A stretch of DNA of 64,000 nt, from NCBI GenBank assembly GCA_035041965.1, contig JAPYMA010000648.1, positions 1 through 64,000 on the forward strand, written 5' to 3'. The translations under genes and the position numbers were made by a program. Source of the DNA: Anisakis pegreffii (lineage: Eukaryota; Nematoda; Chromadorea; Rhabditida; Anisakidae). Below the pieces are notes generated by a model, which worked only from the letters and a program-made list of their open reading frames with translations, searched no databases and was not told the origin of the DNA. Below are positions 36,797-50,169 of this stretch, piece by piece (the stretch's first letter is position 1; every line of letters starts with the position of its first letter).

Positions 36797-39700
36797 CTAT
36801 ACCAACGTTTTGATGACACCCTTCCGTACTTTCTTTTTCGACTTCGAAACCATTTCTGATACATCAATAAACATTTTCGTCTGATTGCGTTCTTCAATTT
36901 CTTTTTGAAACAAGCGTAATGCAGCCAGATTGAATCCACAGATATCCTCAAATTAAATTTCGATCACATGACGGTGCTGTATAAAAGCAATTTAATCATA
37001 AAATTTGATGCCAATGGATCAGTGATAATCCCCAATTCAAAATCAACCATTAAAATACGAAAAGCTTACCCTTAACTCGTTGATTGCTGACGGAACATTT
37101 TTACGCAAGTCATCGATCAAATGAATCATGTCTTCTGAGTTTATTATGTGATTGTGATGAATCCTTAAAAATTACTCAGCTCTTTTTCATTGATCTTGAA
37201 ACAGTATTCAACCTGCTGCTTTATTTTCACTGGACTATGACAAATGACAGTAATAATCATTATGAGAACACATTTCCGTTAATGACCCCATTAAACTAAC
37301 TTGATAAGAAAAAGGAGAACTCGACAAGCCAATTCAGCTTTGTAATGTTTCGATGAACATTCGCCGAGTGCACGTAATATATCTGGTACATAGTTAAACG
37401 GCACCATTAAAAGACATTTTTCCAAATGACTGAAAACAATTTAAAGTTCACACAAATGAAATACTTTCAAATTTTAATGACTTATCGCAAATGACCTTTA
37501 AGACGCTATTTTTTCATCCTTGGAACATAAAAGATAACTATCAAGAGAATGCTTTTAACAACAAAACCGAAAATGATTTCCCGTTCGCTGATAAGGTTGA
37601 CAAAAACAACCTATTGATAAGCGCGTTGCACGATAATGCCAACATAATGATAAAGACAACAACGGTTGCAATGAAAAAGCGAACCTTGAAGGAACACGTT
37701 GAATAACGTCAATTATGAAATGATCAAGCGATGGACTTTTCAAAGCCAACATCAGTGGATGAACAGATCCCTGAAAGAAATTGAATCATTTGATGACATA
37801 CGGATTTGAATGCGAACAAAAATCAACGAGAATTCATCCAAAAATAGGTGAGAACTAACCTTTGGATCCTCAATTTTCTTAATGACCTCTTGCCTTGCGA
37901 TTTCCACCGCATCAATTATTTGTTCAGCCTATAATGTTCAGCAATCATCGAATCACACTTTTGAGAACTTCAGTTACTGAATTCTTGAGATGTATTGCAA
38001 AATGAGTCTTCATGCAATTCATATCAAAAAGCAGTCGCCTTTAATGAAGATGAACGCAAATTTATCATAAGTATCTGCAGGAAATTAAATTCTGACACGT
38101 CAATGAATACAAACCGATCGGATACTCATAACACTCTTTTTAGATGCCAATTCAACTTGACTATCTTTCTCTTCTCCAGGCACAACATCCTCCAGCTCAG
38201 TTAATCTCTTTTCGTATTCATTCTCCCGTTCCATTTCTTCTTCCTCTTGCAAAACGATTATTTCTTCGGTTAATTCCCATACTCTTATTGATCTATCGTG
38301 TGACGCCGACACCTAAATTTATTTCTTGATCACAATTTTCATCAGATATCATACTGTTCGAATTCATGATTACTTTCATTACGCATATGCATTGGAAAAA
38401 TCACGAACTTTTAACAACTTTCGTCACTTTATTTGAAAAAATGACATTTACTTAAGAAAGGTGTTCTACTGAAGTGCATCAGTAATAATGCTGAAGTAAC
38501 GTTGGAATATATTTGATAATGAAATTGCGAAATGATTGTGTAATTAAAATGAGCCCTACAATGAAATTCCCATTACTCGTCTGCGTCAACGAGCGAATTT
38601 CGGCTGAATGAAGACTCAACACTTGAATACGTTCAAACTTATCACCGTCCCACTGTTTCAACAAACCGTCTTTACCGGATGACCAAAACAAGTGCTCTTT
38701 TGGAACGAACTGCACACATGTCACACTGAACCAAAATTAATCTTATAGTGGTAAATATTAGAATATTATTTGAAAGACGTTTACTTCAATGCCGCCGAGA
38801 TGTAGATCGAATCTTTGCAATAATTATTATAAGATATTCGTGATATCCAAAAAAGTGATCAATCAATAACATGCAATGGGCCAAGGTTCAAATCTTATAT
38901 CTCATAAAAAAAAGATCAAATATCTAATTCAGTCATGAACAGACTTACATATCATCATGCGCATGCAACGATCGATGACAATCACCGAAATCCATTCCCC
39001 ATATTTTCACGCTTTTATCGGCCGAACCAGTTATCACAAGTTTGCTGTCCTGAAATTTTTTTCTTCATAATCACGAAATTTTCCATACTTCATTCGGATG
39101 AGTTTTTTAGGTATAAAATAAATTGAAAGACACGCAAATGAAATCATCAAAAAAACTTACAGATGACATATCAATAGTGGTGACAGGTAATGAATGACCA
39201 TAAAGAGTTACGAACAGTTTGAATGTATCAACAAAATGAATTCGTGCCGTGTTATCCAACAGAGCAACACCAACGAATTTCGAATCATTACTTGCTGCAA
39301 CGCTCATTGCTTCATCAGGTAATTCGAGTATTCTTTTTTCTTGCATCGACAGTCGTTTTCTGCAAAATTTTCACATCATCAAAAAATCATATGAACTCAC
39401 TGAAATTAAGTTTTTTAACAATTTAATTTAAAGCTTAAATAATGGCTTTAACTAGAACGAAAAGTCAAAATTTGAATAGGATTAAGAATTTGATCAAGGA
39501 AACAATGAGTTATATTACCCATAGAAACTATTCTTGAAGAGTTTCGTAAACTTCCTTATGTCATAATCAGTGTGATATGAAAACAAAACAACAAAATAAA
39601 AACCTATCAAATTCATCAACCAGTTCATATGACCAATAAATTAATTTCTTGTCCGCACCACACGAAATAAATCCTTTCTGAATATTTGAATCGTGAGTGC

Positions 39701-42700
39701 ATTCAACTGTTACGAGAGTAGTGCACAAGCATAATACAAAATAAAAGAAAACAAAACAAAATAAAACGAAATTTCAAGAAATGAAACGCAAAATATCTTC
39801 TTTACCTTGTCAGGTGTGGACACTAAACGCCATATGGCAGCGTTGTGTGCATTTTTCATTTCAATTGATTCATTTGTTGACAATTCAAATAAGAATACAT
39901 TTCCATTCTAAAAGTGTATTCATTTTGAGATCTCGGGCTAGATTATAGTTGAATTTCAATTCAGCTGACCGAGAACCTGACCAGAGATTCATATTTTTTC
40001 ATTCACACTTTGAACTATGAACATACTTCAGTGATAGGTGAACGGAGTAGTGAGTTTTTGTGCATACATTCCAAAAGCACAGTATGAATGAATGAATATA
40101 CAAAAGACGAAAAGAATTCATAAAGATAACAACTGAAAAGTCACTCACTTTTGTGCCCGTGAGCACGTGCTTATCACCCGGTACAAACAAAACCGCCGTT
40201 ACATCCTTCATTTTCTCATCCTCTAACACATTCACAACCTTAATTGTTATTTGTATAAAAGTAGTTACCAACGATGATTATCGATGAAACTGATTTTGAA
40301 TGGACTTCTTTTCGAATGTGAAAAGTTCGAAGGAATGATTGATCAAATATAAGAATGATGTGAATTCGGAATCAATAAATGAAATCAACCTTGAGATTGT
40401 AACGATTCCATACAATTGCTAATTCGCTGCTACCAGATACGAAGCCAAAATCATTTTCGGCCATTGATAAGCAACGTACATCAGTTCGATGTCCTAACTG
40501 CAAAGTCCACTCATATTCACTCAAAAACATTCAACAATGAAGTAAATGAATACACAAATAATCAAGCATATGAATATATCAAATTTTCATACAATTCAAC
40601 AACGTCAGACATTTTTAGAAAATTGAAGAATTCGCTCGATGATAGATGAGGATGATTGCTTATGATGAGAAAAAATATTTCATAAAAGGTAGGAGATGAA
40701 CCTGATCCAGCGTTGAAATCGTGTCACATTCGATGCCATTGGATTTCAAATCGACTGTTGCTGTTATTCGATGAACAGTATTATTTGATTGAAGAGTGAA
40801 CATCTGAACTGCTGACATTCAAATGATTCTTCACACAGAATGAATTTATAAAACTTCTTAAATGTTCTAACATAAAAATACTTGCTTATGAATATGCAAC
40901 TTACTGAGTATGGCAGAAAGTTTTCGGAAAACTTCCTCGGGATGGCAGAAACTTTCTGTCACATCTACTACCACTTACAGTTTAGCATTAACTGATTAGT
41001 GCAGTGATTAACACTTCAATAAATAATTACAAGCAAATATCAATAATTCACAGACAAACGCACAAAACGAAAGAGAACTGTAATTATTATGATTAACCGG
41101 ATATTCATAGCAGTGTGGCGCAACTTCAGAAAAAGAACGACAAAAATCAACGGATTTAACTTTCACATCAGATTTATAGTCTCCAATTCTTGAGATTAGA
41201 GTCGTAACATCCTTTGATATGTCCGATTCCGAAATTGAATTTTCGACATCATCGCTGCAAAATATTTTTTTCAGTCATTCAATTACCCACTCTGCGTTCG
41301 CGATTCGTCTAATTCACTCGCAATTATATTTGAAAAATTATGAAAGCTCATATTTTGTATAACTATCATACCTTTCAGCAACTCTCTTCTTTGCCTTTTT
41401 CAACTTTTTATTAATCCGTTTCAACGTTTCATCTTCTGAATAAATTCGATAAATATCAACCACGTTTGATGATCCCTGGAAAATGATAAATTATTTCTAA
41501 CAAAAATAACGGTTAATTTATTGCTGAGATGATGTGATGATAATCAATGCTCAAATTCGAGAAAAATGAACGGTAAAAATTTTTAGTCGCAAGTGATCTC
41601 CTCATAAAATATGACGTTATTAAAACAATGATTGATACGAAATTGGAAATGAATGAAATTGCAGAAGAATTCGAAAGAAAACTCACAACGCACGCGACGA
41701 TCCTTTCATCGCTGCTAATTGCCATTTGTAATGCCCTTCCTTTGCATGAACGCAGCAGCTGACCTCTTTTCTTACAACGAACTATGCCCTTAACGATAAA
41801 TCCATTTTTGAAGTTGAATTCAAATAGATTTGGAGATATGAAAATAAATAAATTGACAAACGATCTTGAACTATACAACTCAATGTGTAATAGGTCAAAA
41901 GAACTGCTATCAATCTCGTTGCAAAAAGATTCACAATGAACGAACCAACACGCAATTTACTGATACAACCGTCGTTTTTATTCAATTTATTAATTGTTTC
42001 TTTCATTTTTATGAAAATATTTTCATCAAAAAAATATTTAATAAATGGCGAGTACATCATAAAGCAACAATAAACAATGGGATGATACTAATCGAAAAAT
42101 CGACAAAAAAAAACACGAACAAAACTGACAAAAGAATTTTTCCTGATAATTAATCTAATTTCACCAAAGGAATGATAAAATTTAGACGAAAATTATGGGA
42201 AAAAATATGGATCGTCGATGTTTCAGCAATGTAAAAATTAATTTATCTATACTGATTAGACAAGTAAAATGAACAAATGACAATTCAACTCACATTCGCT
42301 AGATCATCATCTACGTCAATAATTTTACTGTCGATTTCTTCTTTTTGTCTCTTCGCCTCAATCGTTCGATCGTCGTTCCCGCCCTCGTTCTCCAACCAAA
42401 CTAACTCAATAACACGTATTTCCACCTCTGCCGTACCCAGTAATAACAACGAATCTTCTTTGACCAATCCGAATGTATAAACCTTCAAGTGAGGAACATT
42501 TAAACAACTTACACTTTTCACGAATTATCACTAATAACATCAGCATTATTATTCCCCTAACTCAACCTTCAATGTCGTGCCGATCTCAAGCTCTAAACAG
42601 ATGGAAGAAAATGTTAGGACGGGCATTTAACATGAAAACGGCAATACCAAAATAGATATGTGCATTATGTCCAAATGAATTATTGTAAAATATGTATTTG

Positions 42701-44540
42701 TGAGAAATATGATACAATGTGATGCTATTTATGAACCAATACGTGCACACAAGTTATATGCAACCTATTGGAGTCTCCAATAAATAAATTAAACAAATAT
42801 ATGAACTGAGAAAATAAACCTCTGAACGACTATCAGTTAACGTGTAGAAGCAGCTTTGAGAATCCAAACTCCAGAATTTAACAAATGTATCTTTTGAGCT
42901 GAATATTTGACAGATTAAAAATTTTTTGAAGAGGAAGTTCCACAAAATCAATGACATCTAAAACAATGCCACTTGGAGCATTTAACTTCTAACTGGTTAC
43001 AACACTTATAGGGCATCACGATTACAATAGGCACGCTTTTGCTGACCCGTATTCGTTACCTCTGACTATTTCACAACACAGATCAACTAAATGAAAAATA
43101 AAATTGCGATCCACTCAACCTGCTTATCAAATATCTTCCATTCAACGTGAATTGTAACTGTGTTACTGAACCTTTGTGTCCATTCAAACGGAACAAGCCG
43201 CATTCATTCACAATGTCCCACAATATTATTGTTGAATCCTTCAATATTCACTTACTTTTACATCTGTCAGTAAGTGAATTGTTTCATTTAGTTGACTATT
43301 ACAAATCGATATTAATTCACTGATCTGATCACTTAAGAAACATTAATTTCGAAAACTAAATTTATAACTGTAATATGGAATAAAACTTGTCTCAGTAATA
43401 ATCCTTCTCGGGCATCAAATGAAATTATTTGTGGCGCTATCTCATAATTTTATTCGAGATTATTTTTTTACTTTGTTTTCATGACAATCTCGAATTAAGC
43501 GTTATTTCTGTGGAACTTGGTAGAATCAAAATTGACAACAATGAAAATAAATACGTCAAAATGAACATGATTAGATATGAGGTAGATAAATTGTTCCGTT
43601 ACCGGTGTGTCTGTTAATCTAAGCGCAGTAAAATTTTAAATGATCAGTTATAATAACAAAAAATTAAAGCAGACAAAATAGATAATGAGACTGATATGGA
43701 TTAAATTAAGCAAAGTGAATAAATAGGGCATATATGTACCTTTCCACCACTGGCAAGTAAAAGGCCGTCATGACTGAACGCTAAGCAATTAACACCAGTT
43801 TTATGACCTGCGAAGGTTGCGTAAACCTGGCCATCTAAATGAATTATTTCGAATACAACTGATCACGTTAACAAGCTTAATCATCTCATCTGTTGATGGC
43901 TGAATTCATACTTGTTCACGAAGGAAACTCAATATGCGAGTTTTTACATGAGAGTTGAATAAAGATGTAACATTTCAGATATTCACTCAGATTAGATGAC
44001 AATCACAATAAATCACTTCTTATCTCAGATCGAAAATAACAAACCTTCATTCTTACGATCAAATAACCGAATAACACCATCCGCATATCCAACTGCCAAA
44101 AACCGCCGATTAGTGCTGAATTTTAACGTTGTTACGCATTTATCCGATTCATTCAATTCGTTCACCTGGAATAATTACCTATAAGTGATGCTTTCGAAGT
44201 AGTATTTTTAATATTGCCATCGAGATGTTGTTACTGGACAAAACCTTCGTACATAAATAAACAAGATAAATGAACCATCCATAACATAGATGTTACATCC
44301 AATAATTGAGACTACCACAACGGAAATGATGAACTGAGGATTGAATGGCTGTACAGAAAAAGAACAATTGGACAGATGAATAACCTTTTCGCATGTCCTT
44401 AAATTGTAGAAATTGACATTCTCGCATGCTGATACGGCACACACATTGCTATTGACTGATGCTATGGAACCGTTTGTTGAAGCAACCACATTGCATGTCC
44501 CACTATGCACATAACGTAAATATTGTTTCGTTATACCCAT
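36797..44540 (-). CDS. wdr-3: WDR3/UTP12 (DIP2), WD40 protein of the SSU processome
   Basis: Component of the UTP-B complex needed for early 18S pre-rRNA processing in the nucleolus (family knowledge). The 23 minus-strand exons are: 44540-44385, 44165-44045, 43834-43740, 43238-43120, 42898-42820, 42482-42294, 41788-41687, 41475-41372, 41254-41098, 40803-40702, 40497-40390, 40238-40149, 39907-39806, 39677-39604, 39359-39161, 39049-38949, 38725-38560, 38312-38133, 37928-37860, 37770-37685, 37429-37301, 37163-37070, 36946-36797. All junctions are in phase, giving 923 residues against about 943 in human. The start [11 protein letters not shown] is nearly the human start. WD blocks include [48 protein letters not shown] and [16 protein letters not shown], followed by an acidic linker and the C-terminal Utp12 domain (about 749-874). 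The ATG directly follows TTTTTTTAG, suggesting trans-splicing or a 5' leader intron. The last acceptor (TTTGAG) is unusual. Confidence 0.95.
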
Positions 44541-45215
44541 CTAAAAAAATTGTGTAATGAAGAAATTCAATTCTTGAGAATATTTTTCTCGCAAAATAAT
44601 TTACACACTGAGAATAGTTTCTACTGTTTTGGTACTCGTCCATTGTCTAGTTCAGACGATACCTGAAAAGTAATGTAAAATGAAGTAATAATCGCATTTT
44701 GAAATAGTACGTCGGCTGTGTGCCACCAAAGACGTTAGTCGGTCTGCGCCCTAGCTCCTTGCGAAGTAAAGAAATGTGCTGTACCGACACTTTATACGCA
44801 CTAAACACCGGTAACGTTTTGGTATCGTGAGATGGATTTTTTTGTAACACTGAGATGGAGTATATGATAATCTTGCTGTTTAGGTCAAGGAGAAATAGGT
44901 TGTGTGAACAACAAATAATCTAAGCCTACGACTAAAAATAGCTTGAATTTCACAAAAATGTTCACTAAACAGAGGACAAACCGAACGTTCAAACAAAATT
45001 TACAATATAAGTAATTCCTCACGACGGTGTTTTGAATGTCTTAAAACTGGTTCAAATTGCTTTAATGCGTATTAAAATGAGGCAGCTTATAAAATAGAAG
45101 ATGCGGAACAACAATTAGCGTTAAAAATACAAATATAACATATCCACTCATCATAATTACCGCTAATTAATTAAAAAATTACAAGTAAAATAAAATGACA
45201 TTCCACGCCCACGCG
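44541..45215. other. Upstream region of the WDR3 gene
   Basis: The minus-strand sequence immediately before the WDR3 start is 'aattttttta' + G, an ideal splice acceptor ending at 44541. An upstream ATG at about 44642 opens a short frame (MDEYQNSRNYSQ) that is not in the WDR3 reading chain. I saw no other gene. Confidence 0.5.
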
Positions 45216-45292
45216 TCATTCAGCAAATCGCTGCGCCGGCCCGTTCTCGGCTCATCGCCAAGAACGGGCCGGCGCAGCGATTTGCTGAATGA
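45216..45292. repeat. GC-rich fold-back, 32-bp perfect arms
   Basis: The left arm 45216-45247 (tcattcagcaaatcgctgcg...) is an exact reverse complement of the right arm 45261-45292. A 13-nt loop holds a small GGC/GCC inner pair. The block is strikingly GC-rich compared with its surroundings. No target duplication is evident, so it could be a hairpin MITE or a DNA-repair fold-back. Confidence 0.92.
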
Positions 45293-47500
45293 AAAGTGCA
45301 AAAAGTGAGGGGTGGGCAAAATATTTTTACGATACGTTCCCATTATCGGTTTTGCGCCCAAACTCGGTCAGTACTGAATCATTTTGGATTTTAACCTCAA
45401 GATAAGTTCGGAATCCATTTATCAATATTTTAAACAGTTAAATTGTCGATTTGGTGGATTTTCGGCAGAGTTATAGGCAAAAAACTGTCAAAATTTTGCA
45501 CCCAATTTGAAAGTGCGCTCAAACGTTCTCACAACGAAGGCAAACCCGCGAAATTGAAAGTTGGCGTTCAACTTGTTCTTTGTAAATCCCTATATCCGCA
45601 CCGTTAAAGTCATGATATCCCGGATATTTGTGATTGTTGATGTTGACGTTTGCAGTCGATGTCCGCAGACAGCGAATCAATTCGGAGCTATACAGCCATA
45701 TCTGATATTAATTCCAAATCTCTTCACCAGTGAGAGGTCTAAGGATTCCGGGTTCCAGCATCGCGGATTTTCAAATGGTAAACCAGTGATATATTTCTTA
45801 ATTAAGTAGCGTTAATTTTGACGAGTGGATAAGTTATATTTGTGTTTTTCGCACTGATTGTTGTTCCGTTGTCAGGAATTACTTTCATTGTTAATCTTGT
45901 TTGAACTCTCGGTTTGATGTCTGTTCAATGAATATTTTTTTAAGAATCGCGGTATTTTTAGCCGTAGGCTTAGATTATTTGTTATTCATACTCCCTAGCA
46001 TCTGGTTAGCCTAGTTCGTAACGCTGAACTGTGAGATATTGTTCGAATTAGGTTGAGCTTGAGATCTGGTAAACGCATTTGAATGAATCAGAATGTAATT
46101 GTTCTAATGTACATTCCTAATGGAATTTTCGTTAATTTTTACTGTGTTATTTATGATTTGTTATGTTTACTGTGAAGTTATCGAAATGTTTAATAAATGT
46201 TTTATTTTGTCCTTTTGAATTGTATTTGTAACTATGGAATTGAAAGAATATTGTAATCATTCATATAATATATTCAGAAATTTATTATGAAAGACATTCG
46301 GTTTCCCTTTCAATCAATTTCAACAAATTAAAACTTGACTGGTTCAATTTACATTCAGCACGAAGTTGTCATTGTCTTACATTACTTTTTATTCCCTTCT
46401 CTGTGATATTTGTTTATGTTTAAAGGATTTTTTTTAGAATACCATCACAGTCTTCATTGCTTTTTAATACTGCTGATAAAGATTGTATTCAATTGAGCCA
46501 ACTTGTGATGGTTATTATGTAATTGACTATATTATGAAGGTAATGTTTAATAGTAATTGTGTGTACGTATATTATGAAAGATTTTTAATAAATAAAAATG
46601 AACAACAAGAACTTGTGTTGTTTTCACGTGGAAAGTTTCAATGAAATAAAATATTTTGCTCTTGAGAGGGAGATTGCTTCTTCGTTTGCTTGACTACTCG
46701 CTCGTTAACCACTGAACAATTAACAGCGGCTAACGAGCGAGTAGTCGAAGACACGAAGAAGACCTGAAATTAATAAAAGGTCGATTTATGAAATCAATTT
46801 CAACGTCCTGGATAGTGCGGACGGCACAAAAAAGGTCCGTAAACTTGGATTTGTGAAGCATATTAAAGAGTGAAACCAACACAGAATTAGGAATTCAGCT
46901 GTAGTTCGGGAATTAAGCATTATCAGTCAGCAACTTATACACTTTTTTTTCTAGTAGATGTAAAGAAATCGTTGTGCTGTTGAGCCAATATGAGCACACA
47001 GAACGCCTGAAAATGCTGCTCCTGATCCTTCTGTGGTAGTGCATTACAGATCCACTGTTACCGTATTTGTTTGTTTGGTTTGACAGTATAATGGATTCAC
47101 CGATATGCCATATGTTAAAGTAAAGTTCAAGTAAGTGGTATCGTTTGCAGTAATGTGGCAATTATAAATCACAATTAAGAGAATCTCCAGTTCTCTCAAT
47201 GCACCGAAGATACAATCACTCCGTCCTTTGCAATCATCTCGTTCTCTTTTTTCATGTTGCTCGTATGTCGACACAGTGAATTAATTCCACAACAATTTAT
47301 GTACAAATTGAGATTGCTACGAAACGAGTGGACAACTATGAGTTTGGTTTGAATATTGTGACTCTGGCACGAAATAAGATACGGTCAAATAATAATGCTT
47401 TTAATTAACGATGACGAGGTAAATAGAGGTGTTTTTATTTAATGAATGTGCCATAGTTTTGCATGAGCATTTCAAGTGCAACAATTAAGTTCAGTATTTA
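45293..47500. other. Intergenic apart from the hairpin at 46677
   Basis: No recognised gene. Open frames are short and lack domains. Confidence 0.5.
46677..46761. repeat. Imperfect 34-bp inverted repeat
   Basis: Arms 46677-46710 and 46728-46761 pair with about five mismatches (cttcttcgt...actactcgctcgtta against taacgagcgagtagt...acgaagaag), around a 17-nt loop. It is the third separate large hairpin in the window and shares no sequence with the other two. Confidence 0.85.
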
Positions 47501-47518
47501 CAAACTTTATTTCATGTA

Positions 47519-47558
47519 ATAGTAGTAGTAATAATAATAATAATAATAATAATAATAG
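47519..47558. repeat. (AGT)n(AAT)n microsatellite
   Basis: A few AGT units followed by about ten AAT units. Confidence 0.92.
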
Positions 47559-47626
47559 AATTAAGTACTAACAATAAAGACCAATAATCAAAACAAAAAA
47601 TAAAAACTGTTCATTAACTTTTCGGG

Positions 47627-47727
47627 TCAAATTACATTCATTCGTTGGATCCATCGTTTAAAATCAACTTCGATTTCAACCGTTCCATTTTTTCCGGAAT
47701 AAGTAATGGACATTTGAGACAAAGAAC
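47627..47727 (-). other. Weak candidate terminal exon of an unknown gene
   Basis: On the minus strand 'ttgaacag' precedes a frame reading GSLSQMSITYSGKNGTVEIE and VDFKRWIQRMNVI before a TGA stop at 47629-47627. AATAAA lies downstream at 47511-47506. A 19-nt in-phase exon with good splice signals (48019-48001, reading LVNIGR) could precede it. Further upstream, coding-like segments with splice signals (48617-48571, 48473-48433, about 48720) could not be linked in phase. I do not recognise a family. It may be a small-exon gene, a pseudogene or chance. Confidence 0.25.
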
Positions 47728-50169
47728 CTGTTCAACAATGAAGCAACAGCATATAAGAATCAATTCACACTTTTAACAACATGGAAACGAATTGAATTTC
47801 AATGTGAGTCTTAAAACTGAGCTGAAATTCGAATGAATTCAAACTGTATGCCACCTGAAGGTAATCAGTAAAGTGAAATTTCATCGAAATAAAAGAATCT
47901 CTTGAAAATGAAACGGAAAACAATAAATATAAACAACTTCAAAGTTTATCTAGAAAACGGTGGATGAACGATGCTTAAAAAGAACAAACCTCGCCCAATG
48001 TTCACCAACTAAAATTCAACAAAAACAAATCAATGTGAATAATTGCCTTTGAAACGAGGTGTTAACTAAAGCACGAGATGAAAGTGTTACTTGGGTTAGG
48101 TATGTATGTGCTTGGGGAGTAATTTTACACACTTTTACCAATCAGACTGACGAGACGTATAATGAGTGCAGCAATTATTTTTTTGAAAATTTGTTGATAA
48201 CAACAACAATAACGATGAAAATCAATAATAAAAATAAGTAATAATAAAATATGAAACATCACCACATATTAAAATCCTTGAGAATACTATCAATACAACG
48301 GAAACAAAATTTGTAAAATTTACAAACGAATACAAGTTTTGCAGATGTTACCAAATATCAATGAGTGTTCGTATTTAACGCAATTATTAAGCTTCAATAA
48401 GTCAATAAATACAAAACGACTCACCATATATGGTTTAAACATATATCATCACAGTTCAATAAAATCTGAATGTTCATCGAATAAACTCAAAAATAAGTAA
48501 TGAAATCTTCGTGAAATTCAATTCAAATCAATGAAAAGAAACATTATTCACACTGCAAAATTAACTTACAACGTGAAAGATGTGTCGTCAATTGTATTGG
48601 CTTTAAGAGTGAAAAGCTAAAAATCAATTATCTTCCTTCAAGTGTCGAAAAAACATTTACAAATGCGCAAGTCATTGAAAAATAAAATGAGACCGTTCCA
48701 TTCCGAAAGATGAACACTCATATTTTCAAATTCTACACTGAAATCACACAAAACAAATTGCAAGCAAACAAAACGAAAGATACACATGAAACTGTTGACA
48801 CGCATTGGGCTCCGTTTCGGGCATTATTTAAGAGTGACGGATACTAAAGATACAAAGCCATATATCAGTATTTACAGGAATCAAAAATGAAAGATTACTT
48901 TAGAAAGTAATAGTTAAGTGGAAACGAGTAAAAAATAGTTACGGAAATGGATTAATTTAACGTCATATATCGACGAATTCACAGCAAACATAACGATAAA
49001 TAATAGCAGCGAGCTGAGAAAGCTTAAAGGATTTCATTTTAAACGCATATTTCGGACGGACATTTCTGATTTTACAGGATAGCATAGCAACCAGTTAAGA
49101 TGAACGAACAATGAATTGCTTCGAGGATACAGAGTGCAAAGAATAACAAGAAATAATGTCAGTGATTTTAGTCATGTGAATAGATGGCTGTCCTTACATT
49201 GTCCTTAAATCAACGACAGAACCAATCTAAAGGATTCAATTAAGATATGTGAATAATTGACAATAAACGAAAGTTCGTTATGAAATGAAGTGATTTAAAA
49301 AGGATTATTATCAAAATAACCGATATCCACATTCAACTGAATCTCAACGAAAACAATCCTTCAATAAGTGTCCAGAATCAGAGCAATCTGAAGAATATCA
49401 CTGAATTCGACTCGACCAGTGATATAACATCTCCCACCATTGTTCTAACTCAATGAAAATGCTACTGAATTGATGCAATAAAATAGTTGGTTTGAAATGA
49501 GATCTTTCGATAATAACAAAGCAAGAACAGAAACTACAAATTGATGGATTGAAAATTTATTATCGTGAATATATAACTGACCGAATTGTATGGGTATGAA
49601 TCTATGGAAGGAATATGAGGTAGAAGAGATCTCAAATTTTACTTCTCACAATGATTACGATAATAACGGAAATGATATTTAATACCATTAGAATTGCAAA
49701 TATAATTATTATAAATAATACCACATACAATTTATCACTTATTTGATTACTCAAATCAATTCAAATTCATTTGGGAGAGAAAATTACGAGATGAGAAGAA
49801 TGCAAATATGATTAGAGTTAAATTTTCTTTTATTAGAAATTTACTGAATAATTGATCGTGATCACTGTTATTATAATTTCATTTAATCTTCTAATGTACT
49901 GATCAACGGACCAGAATATGCAGGCATTCAACAGCATTTGAAATCTATCGACAAAATCACCAAGTTAATAACAGTATCGACAAATACGACTCAGTTATTC
50001 AATAAATTCGTCCCGACGCTATTTTTAGCATACAAAAGGCCTAAATACGGCACCCGAACAACAATACATATATTTTATATCAAAATAAATAGCAAACAGC
50101 TTGCTGAGAATTAAATCTGATAAAACTGATTAACACAAACATGAACAATAAACGTTGAATGATAAAATT
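47728..50169. other. Intergenic or undeciphered small-exon region
   Basis: AT-rich DNA downstream (minus sense) of the leucine-rich-repeat gene. It contains the unlinked coding-like fragments noted for 47627-47727 and otherwise nothing recognisable. Confidence 0.4.

Noticed and set aside
38785..38815. Open stretch with splice-like ends inside a WDR3 intron
   Set aside because: WDR3 homology and phase connect the exon ending 38949 directly to the one starting 38725.
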